Below are positions 55,596 through 63,493 of a stretch of DNA of 64,000 nucleotides, in pieces. The notes under the pieces are model-generated. The model did not search any database, had not been told where the DNA came from, and saw nothing but the letters and a program-made list of their open reading frames with translations. The translations under genes and the position numbers were made by a program. The DNA is taken from NCBI GenBank assembly GCA_963767835.1, contig CAVYFY010000006.1, forward strand, positions 124,001 to 188,000. Direction: 5' to 3'. The first letter of the stretch is position 1. Every line of letters starts with the position of its first letter. The DNA is from SIAQ01 sp963767835. Its GTDB lineage: Bacteria; Planctomycetota; Planctomycetia; Gemmatales; Gemmataceae.

Positions 55596-56006
55596 TTATT
55601 CGAATTCGAGCGCCTGCTTGATGAGCAAGCATAACAATATACCGCTGGCCGCGCAAAGGCCTATCCAGCCGAGCAGGGCTTCCGCCGTGTAATCCACCGG
55701 AACTTCCGCAACGAGGAGAATCTCCCCATTGATGCGCAAAGTGAACGGGAAGGCGCCGTTTGCGAAGACTCCCCATGCCAGTTCGGCCTCATGAATTTCC
55801 CCGCCGTGATGGAATGCGGAGTGCACACAGCCAAACCGACTGGCTCGACCCGCCGTGCGAAGTACCGGCTCGCCATTCAAAAAAACGTCAATGGATGCGG
55901 TCGTCCATAGGTAGCGAGGCACCAGACGGGCCCGAACCTCGACGCGAGACTCATGCCAACTCGTTTGAAGTGCCATGCAAGCCGTATCTGATTTCGCGGC
56001 TTCCAT
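55596..56006 (-). CDS. Hypothetical protein with C-terminal membrane helix
   Basis: A 136-residue protein starting MEAAKSDTACMALQTSWHES. The N-terminal part is beta-rich (RVEVRARLVPRYLWTTASID, VLRTAGRASRFGC) and it ends with a transmembrane helix (ALLGWIGLCAASGILLCLLI). An alternative start is MALQTSW at 55976. It is flanked by two copies of the tail of the nagB-PIG-L gene. No family recognised. Confidence 0.62.
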   Translation of the reverse strand: MEAAKSDTACMALQTSWHESRVEVRARLVPRYLWTTASIDVFLNGEPVLRTAGRASRFGCVHSAFHHGGEIHEAELAWGVFANGAFPFTLRINGEILLVAEVPVDYTAEALLGWIGLCAASGILLCLLIKQALEFE

Positions 56007-56012
56007 CGTAAC

Positions 56013-57959
56013 TCACTCCCGCCACTGCACGAAGCCCTCGAGCGCGTAAAACTCCGGCAGTCCGAGCTGATCGTAGACCTTGGCCGTGTCGCGGTTGCGG
56101 TCCTCGGCACGTTGCCAAAATTCGCGCTTGTCGGAGACGCCGGGGAACATCGCCTTGTCTTTTTGCGATTGATGGCGAAAGATTGCGTTCTTCTTGCGCT
56201 CCAGATCGCTGGGGCTGAGCGGCACGACGCGTTCGATCTCGTGCGGTTCCCATTCCTCCCAGGCGCCGCGATAGAGCAAAACCTCGAAAGCCCTCACCCC
56301 CGGCCCCTCTCCCCCGGATGGGAGAGGGGAGGATGCGTTCCCCCTCACCCCCGGCCCATCTCCCCCGGCGGGGCGTGGGGAGGAATCCCGGACGCGCCGC
56401 GCCGCATCGTAGATCGCTGTCGCGCAGGTGCGATGCGTGCCGTGAGGGTCCGACAACTCGCCGGCGACATAAATCTGGTCCGGCTTCAGTCGGTTGAGCA
56501 GGCCAATAATGTCGTCGATGTCCTCGGGATGGATCGGCGCCTTGGCGATGGTGCCGGTGCGGTAGAAGCGCAGGTTCATGAAGATGAGTTGATCGGGAGG
56601 CACACCGGCCGCCAACGCGCCGGCCCGCGCCTCGGTCTCGCGAATCAGTTTCTTGATCTCCAATAGCTCCGGGCAATCCGGTTCGCCCGGCTTCTTCTTC
56701 GCCAGGAATTCGCGCACGCATTGCTTCAGCTCGGCCGACTTTTGTTTGTTGAGGTCGAAGAGCTCGTTGAAGGAGCAGACGAAATCGGTGAATCGCCAGG
56801 CGTCGTGATCGAAGACGGCGATGTTGCCACTGGTCATGTAAGCGATAAAGACCTTGTGGCCTTGCTCGACGAGGCGGATGATGGTGCCGCCCATGCTGAT
56901 GACATCGTCGTCCGGGTGCGGGCTGAAGACGAGGCAGGTTTTTTGGCCTTGATCGCCGGCAGGGCTGGTGCGGATGGTGTTCATCATTTCGTCGAAGACG
57001 CGCCGGCCGAGCTTGTGGGCGGGGCCGAACTCGCGCAGCAATTCGTAAAGCTCGTGCTCGCGGAAATCGTCGTCGGACAGTTTCAGCAGCCCCTTGCCGA
57101 CTTTCATGCTGAGCCAAATGACGGCCCGGCGAATCAGCTTCGGCGACCAGTTGACGGAGCCAATCACCCACGGCGTGCGGATCGGCGTCAGATGCCCGGC
57201 GGCGGCCTGATCGAGAATGAACGTCGTGTCGTTGTGCTTTTGCAAAAAGCTCGCCGTGACCGATTCGCTGGTTTCCTCCTCAACCGCCTTGCGCACGATC
57301 GGCGCCTTGTGCTCGCCGAAGGCCATGATGACGATCTTGCGGGCTTCCATGATCGTGCCGACGCCCATCGTCAGCGCCTGGTGCGGCACGTTCTCCTCGC
57401 CGAAGAAATCGCCCGAAGCGTCGCGGCGCGTCACCGGATCGAGCGTGACCGAGCGCGTTCGGCTATGGCGCGTGGAGCCGGGCTCATTGAAGCCGATATG
57501 GCCGCTGCGGCCGATGCCCAGGATTTGCAGATCGATGCCGCCCGCCCGGCGAATCTTCTGTTCGTAGCGAGCGCAGTATTCCTCAATGTCGGGCACGGCG
57601 ATCATGCCGTCCGGGATGTGCACATTCTCCGGCTTCACGTTGACGTGCTTGAAGAATATTTCGTGCATCCAAAGTTGATAGCTGTGGGCATCGTCCGGCG
57701 TCATCGGATAATATTCGTCGAGATTAAAGCTGACGACGCGCGCGAAATCGAGGCCCGCTTCCTTGTGCAAGCGAATCAGCTCGCGGTAAAGGCCGACGGG
57801 GGTCGAGCCGGTCGCCAGGCCGAGCACGGTGGGTCGGCCGGCGGAGTTGTTCTGCCGAATCAGGCTTTCGATCATGAGCGCGACATGGCGCGACGCTTGC
57901 GTGCTCGTGGGAAAGACGAGGGTGGGGATTTTCGTGTGCGGGATGTAATGGGAGGTCAT
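56013..57959 (-). CDS. Glucosamine-6-phosphate deaminase fused to a PIG-L deacetylase
   Basis: A 648-residue fusion. The N-terminal NagB domain (about 10-265) has TVLGLATGSTPVGLYRELIR, FNLDEYYPM and GIGRSGHIGFNEPGS; the usual Asn/Asp of the GxGxNGHIGF loop is Ser here. The C-terminal PIG-L domain starts about 340 with KTCLVFSPHPDDDVISMGGT, the zinc AHPDD-type motif, and has SDPHGTHRTC. Such fusions probably act on N-acetylglucosamine derivatives. Residues about 525-556 (DSSPRPAGGDGPGVRG and SPLPSGGEGPGVR) are encoded by intergenic-type repeat DNA. The start at 57959 (MTSHYIPHTK) removes a repeat-like extension. Confidence 0.88.
   Translation of the reverse strand: MTSHYIPHTKIPTLVFPTSTQASRHVALMIESLIRQNNSAGRPTVLGLATGSTPVGLYRELIRLHKEAGLDFARVVSFNLDEYYPMTPDDAHSYQLWMHEIFFKHVNVKPENVHIPDGMIAVPDIEEYCARYEQKIRRAGGIDLQILGIGRSGHIGFNEPGSTRHSRTRSVTLDPVTRRDASGDFFGEENVPHQALTMGVGTIMEARKIVIMAFGEHKAPIVRKAVEEETSESVTASFLQKHNDTTFILDQAAAGHLTPIRTPWVIGSVNWSPKLIRRAVIWLSMKVGKGLLKLSDDDFREHELYELLREFGPAHKLGRRVFDEMMNTIRTSPAGDQGQKTCLVFSPHPDDDVISMGGTIIRLVEQGHKVFIAYMTSGNIAVFDHDAWRFTDFVCSFNELFDLNKQKSAELKQCVREFLAKKKPGEPDCPELLEIKKLIRETEARAGALAAGVPPDQLIFMNLRFYRTGTIAKAPIHPEDIDDIIGLLNRLKPDQIYVAGELSDPHGTHRTCATAIYDAARRVRDSSPRPAGGDGPGVRGNASSPLPSGGEGPGVRAFEVLLYRGAWEEWEPHEIERVVPLSPSDLERKKNAIFRHQSQKDKAMFPGVSDKREFWQRAEDRNRDTAKVYDQLGLPEFYALEGFVQWRE
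56291..56382. repeat. C/G-rich repeat inserted in a coding sequence, two copies
   Basis: Two copies of a CCCTCACCCCCGGCCCCTCT-type repeat (56291-56331 and 56341-56382) lie within the PIG-L part of the fusion gene. The same repeat family occurs at 58316 and three times at 61101-61240. Confidence 0.85.
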
Positions 57960-58111
57960 GGTCGGGGATGGTCCGTGGTCTGTAGTCAGTCGCCAATAAT
58001 CAGTGTACAGTAACGGATAGGAAGCGGACATTCAGACATGCACCGTGAAAGCTCGCTTGGCGGATTAGCGCACGGTTTGCCTTGGGACGCCGCGTTTCTC
58101 TGGAATATGAA

Positions 58112-59170
58112 ATGATCGACATCATCCTCAACGGCGAACCCAGTTCATTGCCTCGACCGCTCTCGATTCAGGAACTCGTCGAGCAGATCGGCCTCGATCC
58201 GCGCAAGATCGCGGTCGAGATTAATCGCGAGGTGGTGCCGAAGGCGATGCACGCGGAGCGGCGCTTGCAGGCGGGGGATGCCGTCGAAGTCGTCACGCTG
58301 GTCGGCGGCGGGGCTCCCTCACCCCCGATCCCTCTCCCGGAAGACGAGGGGAGATTGGATAAACCGCTCACGATCGGCAAGTTCACCTTCCGCTCGCGGC
58401 TCATCACCGGCACCGGCAAATATGCCACCTATGATCTCATGCGCGATTGCCTGGACGCATCGTGCTGCGAAGTCACCACCGTGGCCGTCCGCCGCGAACG
58501 GTTGATCGACAAAGAGGGCAAAAGCATTCTCGACTTCCTCGATCTGAAGAAGCTGACGATCCTGCCGAACACCGCTGGCTGCTTCAATGCGGAGGATGCG
58601 ATTCGCCATGCCCGCATTGCCCGCGAGCTCTTGAGCAATCTTGGCAATCGCGGGGCTGACTGGGTCAAGCTGGAATGCCTGGCTGATACGAAGACGCTGC
58701 TGCCCGATCCGGTGGCGACGTTGCAAGCGACCGAGACGCTGGTGAAGGAAGGATTCCAGGTGCTGGTTTACACGAGCGACGACCCGATCATGGCCCGGCG
58801 TTTGAAGAATGCCGGCGCCACCAGCGTGATGCCGGCGGGCAGTCCGATCGGCTCCGGGCAGGGCGTCCTAAATCCGAACAACATCCGGATTATCCTCGAA
58901 TATCTCAAGGACGGCGATCCGGATTATCCGGTGATTATCGACGCCGGCGTCGGCACCGCCAGCGATGTCGCCGTCGCCATGGAGCTCGGCTGCGACGGCG
59001 TTCTGCTCAACACCGGCATTGCATCGGCGCAGGACCCCTTGCGAATGGCCTACGCCATGAAGTATGCTTGCGACGCGGGCCGATTGGCGTTTCTGGCGGG
59101 CCGCATTCCGAAGAAGCTATATGCGACTGCTTCGAGCCCAATGGAAGGGCGGATCGCTGCCGCGAACTGA
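58112..59170 (+). CDS. thiG: ThiS-ThiG fusion: sulfur carrier plus thiazole synthase
   Basis: Both activities serve thiamine synthesis. Residues 1-67 are ThiS (MIDIILNGEPSSLPRPLSIQ, ending VTLVGGG), and the ThiG barrel starts near 85 (KPLTIGKFTFRSRLITGTGK). ThiG has the Schiff-base Lys in DWVKLECLAD, with PAGSPIGSGQGVLNP and GVGTASDVAVAMELGCDGV. Residues 68-84 (APSPPIPLPEDEGRLDK) are a linker encoded by repeat DNA (see 58316). ThiS normally needs a free C-terminal GG; here it is internal. 352 residues, one continuous frame. Confidence 0.94.
   Translation: MIDIILNGEPSSLPRPLSIQELVEQIGLDPRKIAVEINREVVPKAMHAERRLQAGDAVEVVTLVGGGAPSPPIPLPEDEGRLDKPLTIGKFTFRSRLITGTGKYATYDLMRDCLDASCCEVTTVAVRRERLIDKEGKSILDFLDLKKLTILPNTAGCFNAEDAIRHARIARELLSNLGNRGADWVKLECLADTKTLLPDPVATLQATETLVKEGFQVLVYTSDDPIMARRLKNAGATSVMPAGSPIGSGQGVLNPNNIRIILEYLKDGDPDYPVIIDAGVGTASDVAVAMELGCDGVLLNTGIASAQDPLRMAYAMKYACDAGRLAFLAGRIPKKLYATASSPMEGRIAAAN
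58316..58352. repeat. C/G-rich repeat forming the ThiS-ThiG linker
   Basis: CCCTCACCCCCGATCCCTCT followed by CCCGGAAGACGAGGGGAGA matches the repeat family at 56291 and 61101. It lies exactly between the ThiS GGG and the start of ThiG. Confidence 0.8.
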
Positions 59171-59199
59171 CCGATTGTATTTCACGATGAGGTTTTCCT

Positions 59200-59757
59200 A
59201 TGAGCACTGCCGCTGTTTTTGCCCCGCTTGAGGCCAAGCGGTCGAAAGATGACGAGCCGCTTTACGAGATTTTCGACGGCCAAAAAGTGGAGCTGCCCCC
59301 TATGAGCTACTTTGCAACGTTGACGGCCACTATATTGACCGTCGAAATCGGTGTTTTTCTCAAGACCTCGCACCTGGGTCACTTGGCCACGGAAACACTG
59401 TTCCATCTCGCTCTTCCTGTGAACCGCAATCGCCGGCCCGACGTTGCGTTCGTGTCTTATCAACGCTGGGCAAAGGATCGCAAGAAGGATCACACCGAGA
59501 ATGCGTGGGACGTGACGCCGAATCTTGGAATTGAAGTCGTCAGCCCAAATGACGACGCGTCCGAGCTCCTGGACAAGATCGCTGAGTATTTCGAAGCGGG
59601 CATGGAACAGGTGTGGGTTGTCTATCCGCATCAATCGGTGGTTTACATTTACCAGTCGCTCAAGGATGTCCACGGCTTGACGCGCAGCGATGTCCTTGAT
59701 GGCGGCACGGTTCTGCCGGGATTCCGGCTGCCGCTCTCCGAGTTGTTTCCCGAGTAA
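59200..59757 (+). CDS. Uma2 family endonuclease
   Basis: A 185-residue PD-(D/E)XK protein. Signature pieces are LYEIFDGQKVELPPMSYFAT at the start, NRRPDVAFVSYQRW (active-site Asp), LGIEVVSPNDDASELLDKIA (Glu), and YFEAGMEQVWVVYPHQSVVY. This is the typical Uma2 layout. It is 29 nt after thiG on the same strand. Second member of the family in this window; the two are distant. Confidence 0.87.
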   Translation: MSTAAVFAPLEAKRSKDDEPLYEIFDGQKVELPPMSYFATLTATILTVEIGVFLKTSHLGHLATETLFHLALPVNRNRRPDVAFVSYQRWAKDRKKDHTENAWDVTPNLGIEVVSPNDDASELLDKIAEYFEAGMEQVWVVYPHQSVVYIYQSLKDVHGLTRSDVLDGGTVLPGFRLPLSELFPE

Positions 59758-59776
59758 AGAACGAACTTCAGTCGGA

Positions 59777-59841
59777 GACGAGCCAGAAGCGTTGGCGACG
59801 CTCGATCGGCGAGAATCCGTCGCTTATGCTTCCGGCTCGTG
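59777..59841. repeat. Imperfect inverted repeat between convergent genes
   Basis: Arms GACGAGCCAGAAGCGTTGGC (59777-59800) and its partner ending GCTTCCGGCTCGTGC (59818-59841) are related but imperfect reverse complements. It lies between the Uma2 stop on plus and the CBS gene stop on minus, so it may act as a bidirectional terminator. Confidence 0.65.
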
Positions 59842-59852
59842 CGACGAAACCA

Positions 59853-60290
59853 CTACCACGTCCCGTGGATATATTCCTCCAGCAGATAAATCGTCCGCTC
59901 CTGCGAATCGGTCTGGTACGCATTCAAGTCGCCGATCGAGATCAGGCCGACCAGCTCCTCCTCGTCGCTCATCACCGGCAGATGACGGACGCGGCGATTC
60001 TTCATGACGCTCTTGGCTTCGTCCATGTCGGTGTAGGGCCGGCAGCAGACGACGTCGCGTTCCATCAGTTCGCCGACGCTTGTCGCCTGGGCGTCGCGCT
60101 CTTCGGCCACGACGTGATAGAGGAGATCGCGTTCCGTGAGCATGCCGACGAGCCGGCCTTCATCGACAACCAGCAGGGAGCCGATGCCGAGGTCCATCAT
60201 CAGCACGGTGGCGTCGAAGACGCTCGCCTCCGGGGAAATGGTGATCACTTTTTTGCCCTTGACGGCAAGGATGTCGCGAATCGTGGCCAT
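59853..60290 (-). CDS. CBS-pair protein
   Basis: A 145-residue protein made of two CBS domains: MATIRDILAVKGKKVITISP with VDEGRLVGMLTERDLLYHVV, and MERDVVCCRPYTDMDEAKSV with VMSDEEELVGLISIGDLNAY. Such stand-alone pairs bind adenine nucleotides and regulate partners. The first CBS motif has LTERDLL. It is transcribed alone on minus, upstream of which is the LON-domain gene. Confidence 0.88.
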   Translation of the reverse strand: MATIRDILAVKGKKVITISPEASVFDATVLMMDLGIGSLLVVDEGRLVGMLTERDLLYHVVAEERDAQATSVGELMERDVVCCRPYTDMDEAKSVMKNRRVRHLPVMSDEEELVGLISIGDLNAYQTDSQERTIYLLEEYIHGTW

Positions 60291-60409
60291 GGAAATGCTC
60301 CCGACGGGAAATGAAGGGAAATGGATTCAACTCATTGTGAATGGGAGCAAACGTGATTGCAAGCGGGAAATCACCGATTTGCGAAAAAAAAATGGACCGA
60401 GGCTGCCGC

Positions 60410-61093
60410 TCAATTCACGCTGAATTCCGGTGGAAATTTGCGATGCGAGACCACCGCCTGGGCCCCTTCGAGGAAATCGTGCAGCGTCCGCAAGCGCGCT
60501 TCCACGCGCAACTCCTCCAGCAACGTCTGCTTGAACTCGGCGTCGAGCGGCAATGCGAATGCCAGGATGTCGCATAACGCCCCGAGCGGCAGATCGCTTT
60601 GCAACAGCTTGGCGAACTGGCCCGCGACCTCCCCCTGTTTCGGCAGCCAGCCCGGCGCCTTGTCGATCAGCGTCGTGCGCCAGAACAGCGACCGGCCTTC
60701 GTCCGCGATGGGTAATTCATGCAGCATCTCGCAGCGGGCCATGCGGTAGAGCGATTCGCAAGCGATCTCCTCGACGATGCGGATGCGGGCCGTGCCGCGC
60801 AGGAGAATGTTGTAGCGGCCATCGTCGAGTTTTTGCTCGGCAAGGATTCGGCCCAGGCAAGCTACCGAATGGATCGCGGGATTGCCTTCGTAATCCTTGT
60901 CCCAGCCGGGCCGCGGCAGCACGAGGGCGATCAGGCGGTCCCCTTCGAGTGCATCGGCGGTCATCTGGCGATAGCGCGGCTCAAAGATATGCAACGGCTG
61001 CATCACCTGCGGGAAGAAAACCAGGTTCGGCAACGGGAAAAGCCGAGCCTTGCCGGCGAATTCGGCGAGGGGAAATAGATCGCTCATGGTCAT
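60410..61093 (-). CDS. LON N-terminal substrate-binding domain protein
   Basis: A 227-residue protein containing only the Lon N-terminal (PUA-like) domain, without ATPase or protease parts. It starts MTMSDLFPLAEFAGKARLFP; the core is FPLPNLVFFPQVMQPLHIFE, YRQMTADALEGDRLIALVLP and GRYNILLRGTARIRI. Stand-alone forms are common and of unknown role. GGGGAGA at about 8 nt spacing supports the ATG at 61093. Preceded by three copies of a C/G-rich repeat. Confidence 0.88.
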   Translation of the reverse strand: MTMSDLFPLAEFAGKARLFPLPNLVFFPQVMQPLHIFEPRYRQMTADALEGDRLIALVLPRPGWDKDYEGNPAIHSVACLGRILAEQKLDDGRYNILLRGTARIRIVEEIACESLYRMARCEMLHELPIADEGRSLFWRTTLIDKAPGWLPKQGEVAGQFAKLLQSDLPLGALCDILAFALPLDAEFKQTLLEELRVEARLRTLHDFLEGAQAVVSHRKFPPEFSVN

Positions 61094-61100
61094 GCTCAAT

Positions 61101-61240
61101 TCTCCCCTCTCCCTTTGGGAGAGGGGCCGGCAGTTCTCCCCTCTCCCTTTGGGAGAGGGGCCCGGGGGTGAGGGTGTTCACCATTATCGCTTCCGGCCCT
61201 TCCCTCACCCCCAACCCCTCTCCCAGAGGGAGAGGGGAGA
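61101..61240. repeat. Three copies of a C/G-rich palindromic repeat
   Basis: Copies near 61101-61128, 61136-61174 and 61201-61240 carry CTCCCCTCTCCCTTTGGGAG and its inverted form, linked to CCCTCACCCCC-type flanks. They fill the gap between the DUF309 gene stop and the LON gene start. Relatives lie inside coding sequences at 56291 and 58316. Confidence 0.88.
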
Positions 61241-61672
61241 TCAATCGTCCTCGTGCAGAAACGCCTCGGGCTCAGGCCAGGCGTCCGGCGGCGGCGTCAA
61301 TGCCAGCGTCGGGATCAATTCCTCCTTGATGTCCACGCGCGTCGGTTCCGTTTGCGCGACCAACTCCGCGAAGCAAGCGTCCATCTGGCCCCAGAACGCG
61401 GTTTGATCCAGGCCGAGAAACGGCGTGCCATAGCGCAGCATGTATTCGCGGCTGGAGCGGTAGAGCTTCAAGGCGCCGCGCACGTTGCCGTTGCAGAAAT
61501 GGCACAGCCCCACGGCGGCCTGGATCAAGCCCTGATAGAATTTCTTCTCGGGGGTGAAGGTTTCCATCCACAGCGATTCCCAGACCTCGTGGGCCTCGAA
61601 GAAATCGCCGCGATTGAACAGGACGATGCCGGCCAAATAGCGCGGATCGTATTGCGTGGCGTCGGCTTCCAT
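61241..61672 (-). CDS. DUF309 family protein
   Basis: A 143-residue helical protein starting MEADATQYDPRYLAGIVLFN at 61672. The DUF309 signature is NRGDFFEAHEVWESLWMETF followed by FYQGLIQAAVGLCHFCNGNV. The family is of unknown role. The open frame reaches 61885 but that part is made of parS-like repeat sequence and is not likely coding. Confidence 0.88.
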   Translation of the reverse strand: MEADATQYDPRYLAGIVLFNRGDFFEAHEVWESLWMETFTPEKKFYQGLIQAAVGLCHFCNGNVRGALKLYRSSREYMLRYGTPFLGLDQTAFWGQMDACFAELVAQTEPTRVDIKEELIPTLALTPPPDAWPEPEAFLHEDD

Positions 61673-61702
61673 AACTATATTGTAGGCAGATCGCCTCCAA
61701 GA

Positions 61703-61718
61703 AGTTCCGCGCGGAACA
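61703..61718. promoter_or_regulatory. parS-like palindrome, copy 1
   Basis: AGTTCCGCGCGGAACA contains the perfect palindrome GTTCCGCGCGGAAC (61704-61717). It resembles the ParB-binding site TGTTTCACGTGAAACA but differs in the centre. A second copy lies 97 nt away; both are followed by a similar CATnnnnATGCAG tail. Confidence 0.45.
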
Positions 61719-61799
61719 TTTGCATGCAGTGCTGACCTTGACTTTTCCGCGCTGTCGGATGTGTGCAAGACCTGTGCATTTCGTTCACCTCCCCCCGAA

Positions 61800-61815
61800 G
61801 GTTCCGCGCGGAACA
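61800..61815. promoter_or_regulatory. parS-like palindrome, copy 2
   Basis: GGTTCCGCGCGGAACA with palindrome 61801-61814, the same 14 bases as copy 1. Both copies are in the 313-bp gap between the DUF309 start and the right-end operon. Confidence 0.45.
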
Positions 61816-61938
61816 TCCGTATGCAGGCTCGGTATACTTTATGATGCCCGTAAGCCGTGGGTGTCCTGGAAATGCGAAATTCCATGGAACACGAGAGTGA
61901 TCGAATTATCGTAGTAATAATTGCAGCAAGTCTTACTA

Positions 61939-61967
61939 TTGACTACAGAGAAGGTCGCGCGTAGAAT
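61939..61967 (+). promoter_or_regulatory. Sigma70-type promoter of the right-end operon
   Basis: TTGACT (61939-61944) and TAGAAT (61962-61967) with the ideal 17-nt spacer, 19 nt upstream of the start codon at 61986. It is the best-matching promoter in the window, and the DNA just upstream is AT-rich. Confidence 0.75.
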
Positions 61968-61985
61968 GCGATCAATGGAGGGAAT

Positions 61986-62606
61986 ATGGCTCGTACCGAT
62001 ACCCGTTACTCTGTTTACCCAACCGACAAGTCTATCGAAGTTGTGGGCAGTTCATCGCCGGCTTTGAACCAAGCCATCGAGTGCTGGGCGGCACTCCTGG
62101 CGCGAGCGATTGCGGATAATTCCGGCACGTTCCTAAAGGACATCTGCGAACCTGCGGTGGATGCATTCCATTGCCTCAATGATTGGGGGATCCTCGCTGA
62201 TGCCTTGAAGGCAATGAAGTTTGATCCTGATTTTGCCAATCCAAAGTACCTTCTCGCTTCGGCAGTCGAGGATGGACACCGGCTCCACGGACTCGGCTGG
62301 AAATGGGCGGACCCCGATCAAAATGACGTAACTGAGCGGGCGGTCGTGAAACTCGTCGAGAAATTGAAAGAACTCGACTACGCGCACGCCTGGGCCATCA
62401 TCGTTGTCGTCCAGTGGTACTGGGAACACCACGATAAAATCGGAAAAAGTGATGAGTGGTGGACGTTGGCATACCGCATGGAAATGTCGTCAGACAGAAG
62501 CCAGAATCGTGGTCGAAAACAAAAGCCAACGAAAAGCCAAGATGTGATCGCTTCCGCCGGCGCAAAAAGCGTGCGTCCTGGCACACGCAGCAGAAAGGAA
62601 AAATGA
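61986..62606 (+). CDS. Hypothetical protein, first gene of the nuclease operon
   Basis: A 206-residue protein starting MARTDTRYSVYPTDKSIEVV with a GGAGGG ribosome site. The first 150 residues are folded and helical (IECWAALLARAIADNSGTFL, VEKLKELDYAHAWAIIVVVQ, WYWEHHDK); the C-terminus is a basic tail with RNRGRKQKPTKSQDV-type sequence. No family recognised. Its stop overlaps the next start by 4 nt. Confidence 0.72.
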   Translation: MARTDTRYSVYPTDKSIEVVGSSSPALNQAIECWAALLARAIADNSGTFLKDICEPAVDAFHCLNDWGILADALKAMKFDPDFANPKYLLASAVEDGHRLHGLGWKWADPDQNDVTERAVVKLVEKLKELDYAHAWAIIVVVQWYWEHHDKIGKSDEWWTLAYRMEMSSDRSQNRGRKQKPTKSQDVIASAGAKSVRPGTRSRKEK

Positions 62607-63456
62607 ATATGGCCGCGAAACTACGCCACGGAGCCGATCACCTTACGCCATCGCAAATCGCGAAGCAGTATTACTGCGAGTACGAGGTTCACCTTAAGCG
62701 ACTGCATCCCGAAGTGCGGATTGAGTTGCCGACGCTCGATGATGGCGAGGAGGGCCATGCGGCACTCGCCAGCGAGGCCAAGCCAATCACCCAAGCTGAA
62801 TTGGAGCAAGAAATCCGCGCAGGCAAAAAGCTGGCCATAAGCGAATGGACGATGGAAGCCCGTTGCCAGGATGTCCTGCTCCGCGGCCGGCCAGATTTTC
62901 TTGCAGTCGATGGCAAAACGGCTGTTCTTTTGCTCGATTTCAAATTCTCTCGCGCAAAACTCCGTTCGACAACCATATAGTTCAGGCCGAGTTGTATGGA
63001 CTTCTCGCCCAAAATAACGGATTCGCCACACAGAATCTTTGCCTTGGGATCGTGTTTCTGCCGCCAAGGGAACGCATCGACGGTGCAGATCCATTGCCAA
63101 AAGACGCCAGACTCTCACTGCTGAACAGCAAGGGAACATTGCACGAGATTAACGAGCGCTGCCAGCAGGAAGCGAAAATCCTGGTGGCAAGCGGGATCAG
63201 GAGAAGAAAGGTCGAGTCGGAGCAATGGACAGCGCATCTGTTCCGGTACGACGAGGGGAAAGCGACAAATGATCTGAATTGGGCGCTGAAATATTGGCTA
63301 CTTGAGCGTGAGCCGATTCCGGAGAAAAAGTATCCGCGCAAATGCGGAGTCTGCCCCATGAACGCATTGGGCCTTTGCGAGCATGCGCTCGGCGAGCCTG
63401 ACCCCAAATTGCCAATTCAAAAGCGACCCAACAAACGAACCGCGCGCCGGCCGTAG
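62603..63456 (+). CDS. Cas4-like RecB-family nuclease, frameshifted
   Basis: The start at 62603 overlaps the upstream stop (MNMAAKLRHGADHLTPSQIA). One base is missing near 62962; the frame then continues RKTPFDNHIVQAELYGLLAQ to 63456. PD-(D/E)XK residues sit in LRGRPDFLAVDGKTAVLLLD and FKFSR. An early Cys (KQYYCEYE) and three late ones (KCGVCPMNALGLC) match the four Cys that hold the iron-sulfur cluster in Cas4-type nucleases. About 284 residues restored. No CRISPR array or cas genes are seen, so this is a stand-alone Cas4-like or TM0106-like protein. Confidence 0.82.
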
Positions 63457-63493
63457 TTGCGTGACTGTCCGTTAGCCTAAATGAGGAGTTTCC

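Noticed and set aside
62603..63456. Cas4-like protein as evidence of a CRISPR-Cas locus
   Set aside because: No array of direct repeats with spacers and no cas1, cas2 or effector genes are present in the window.
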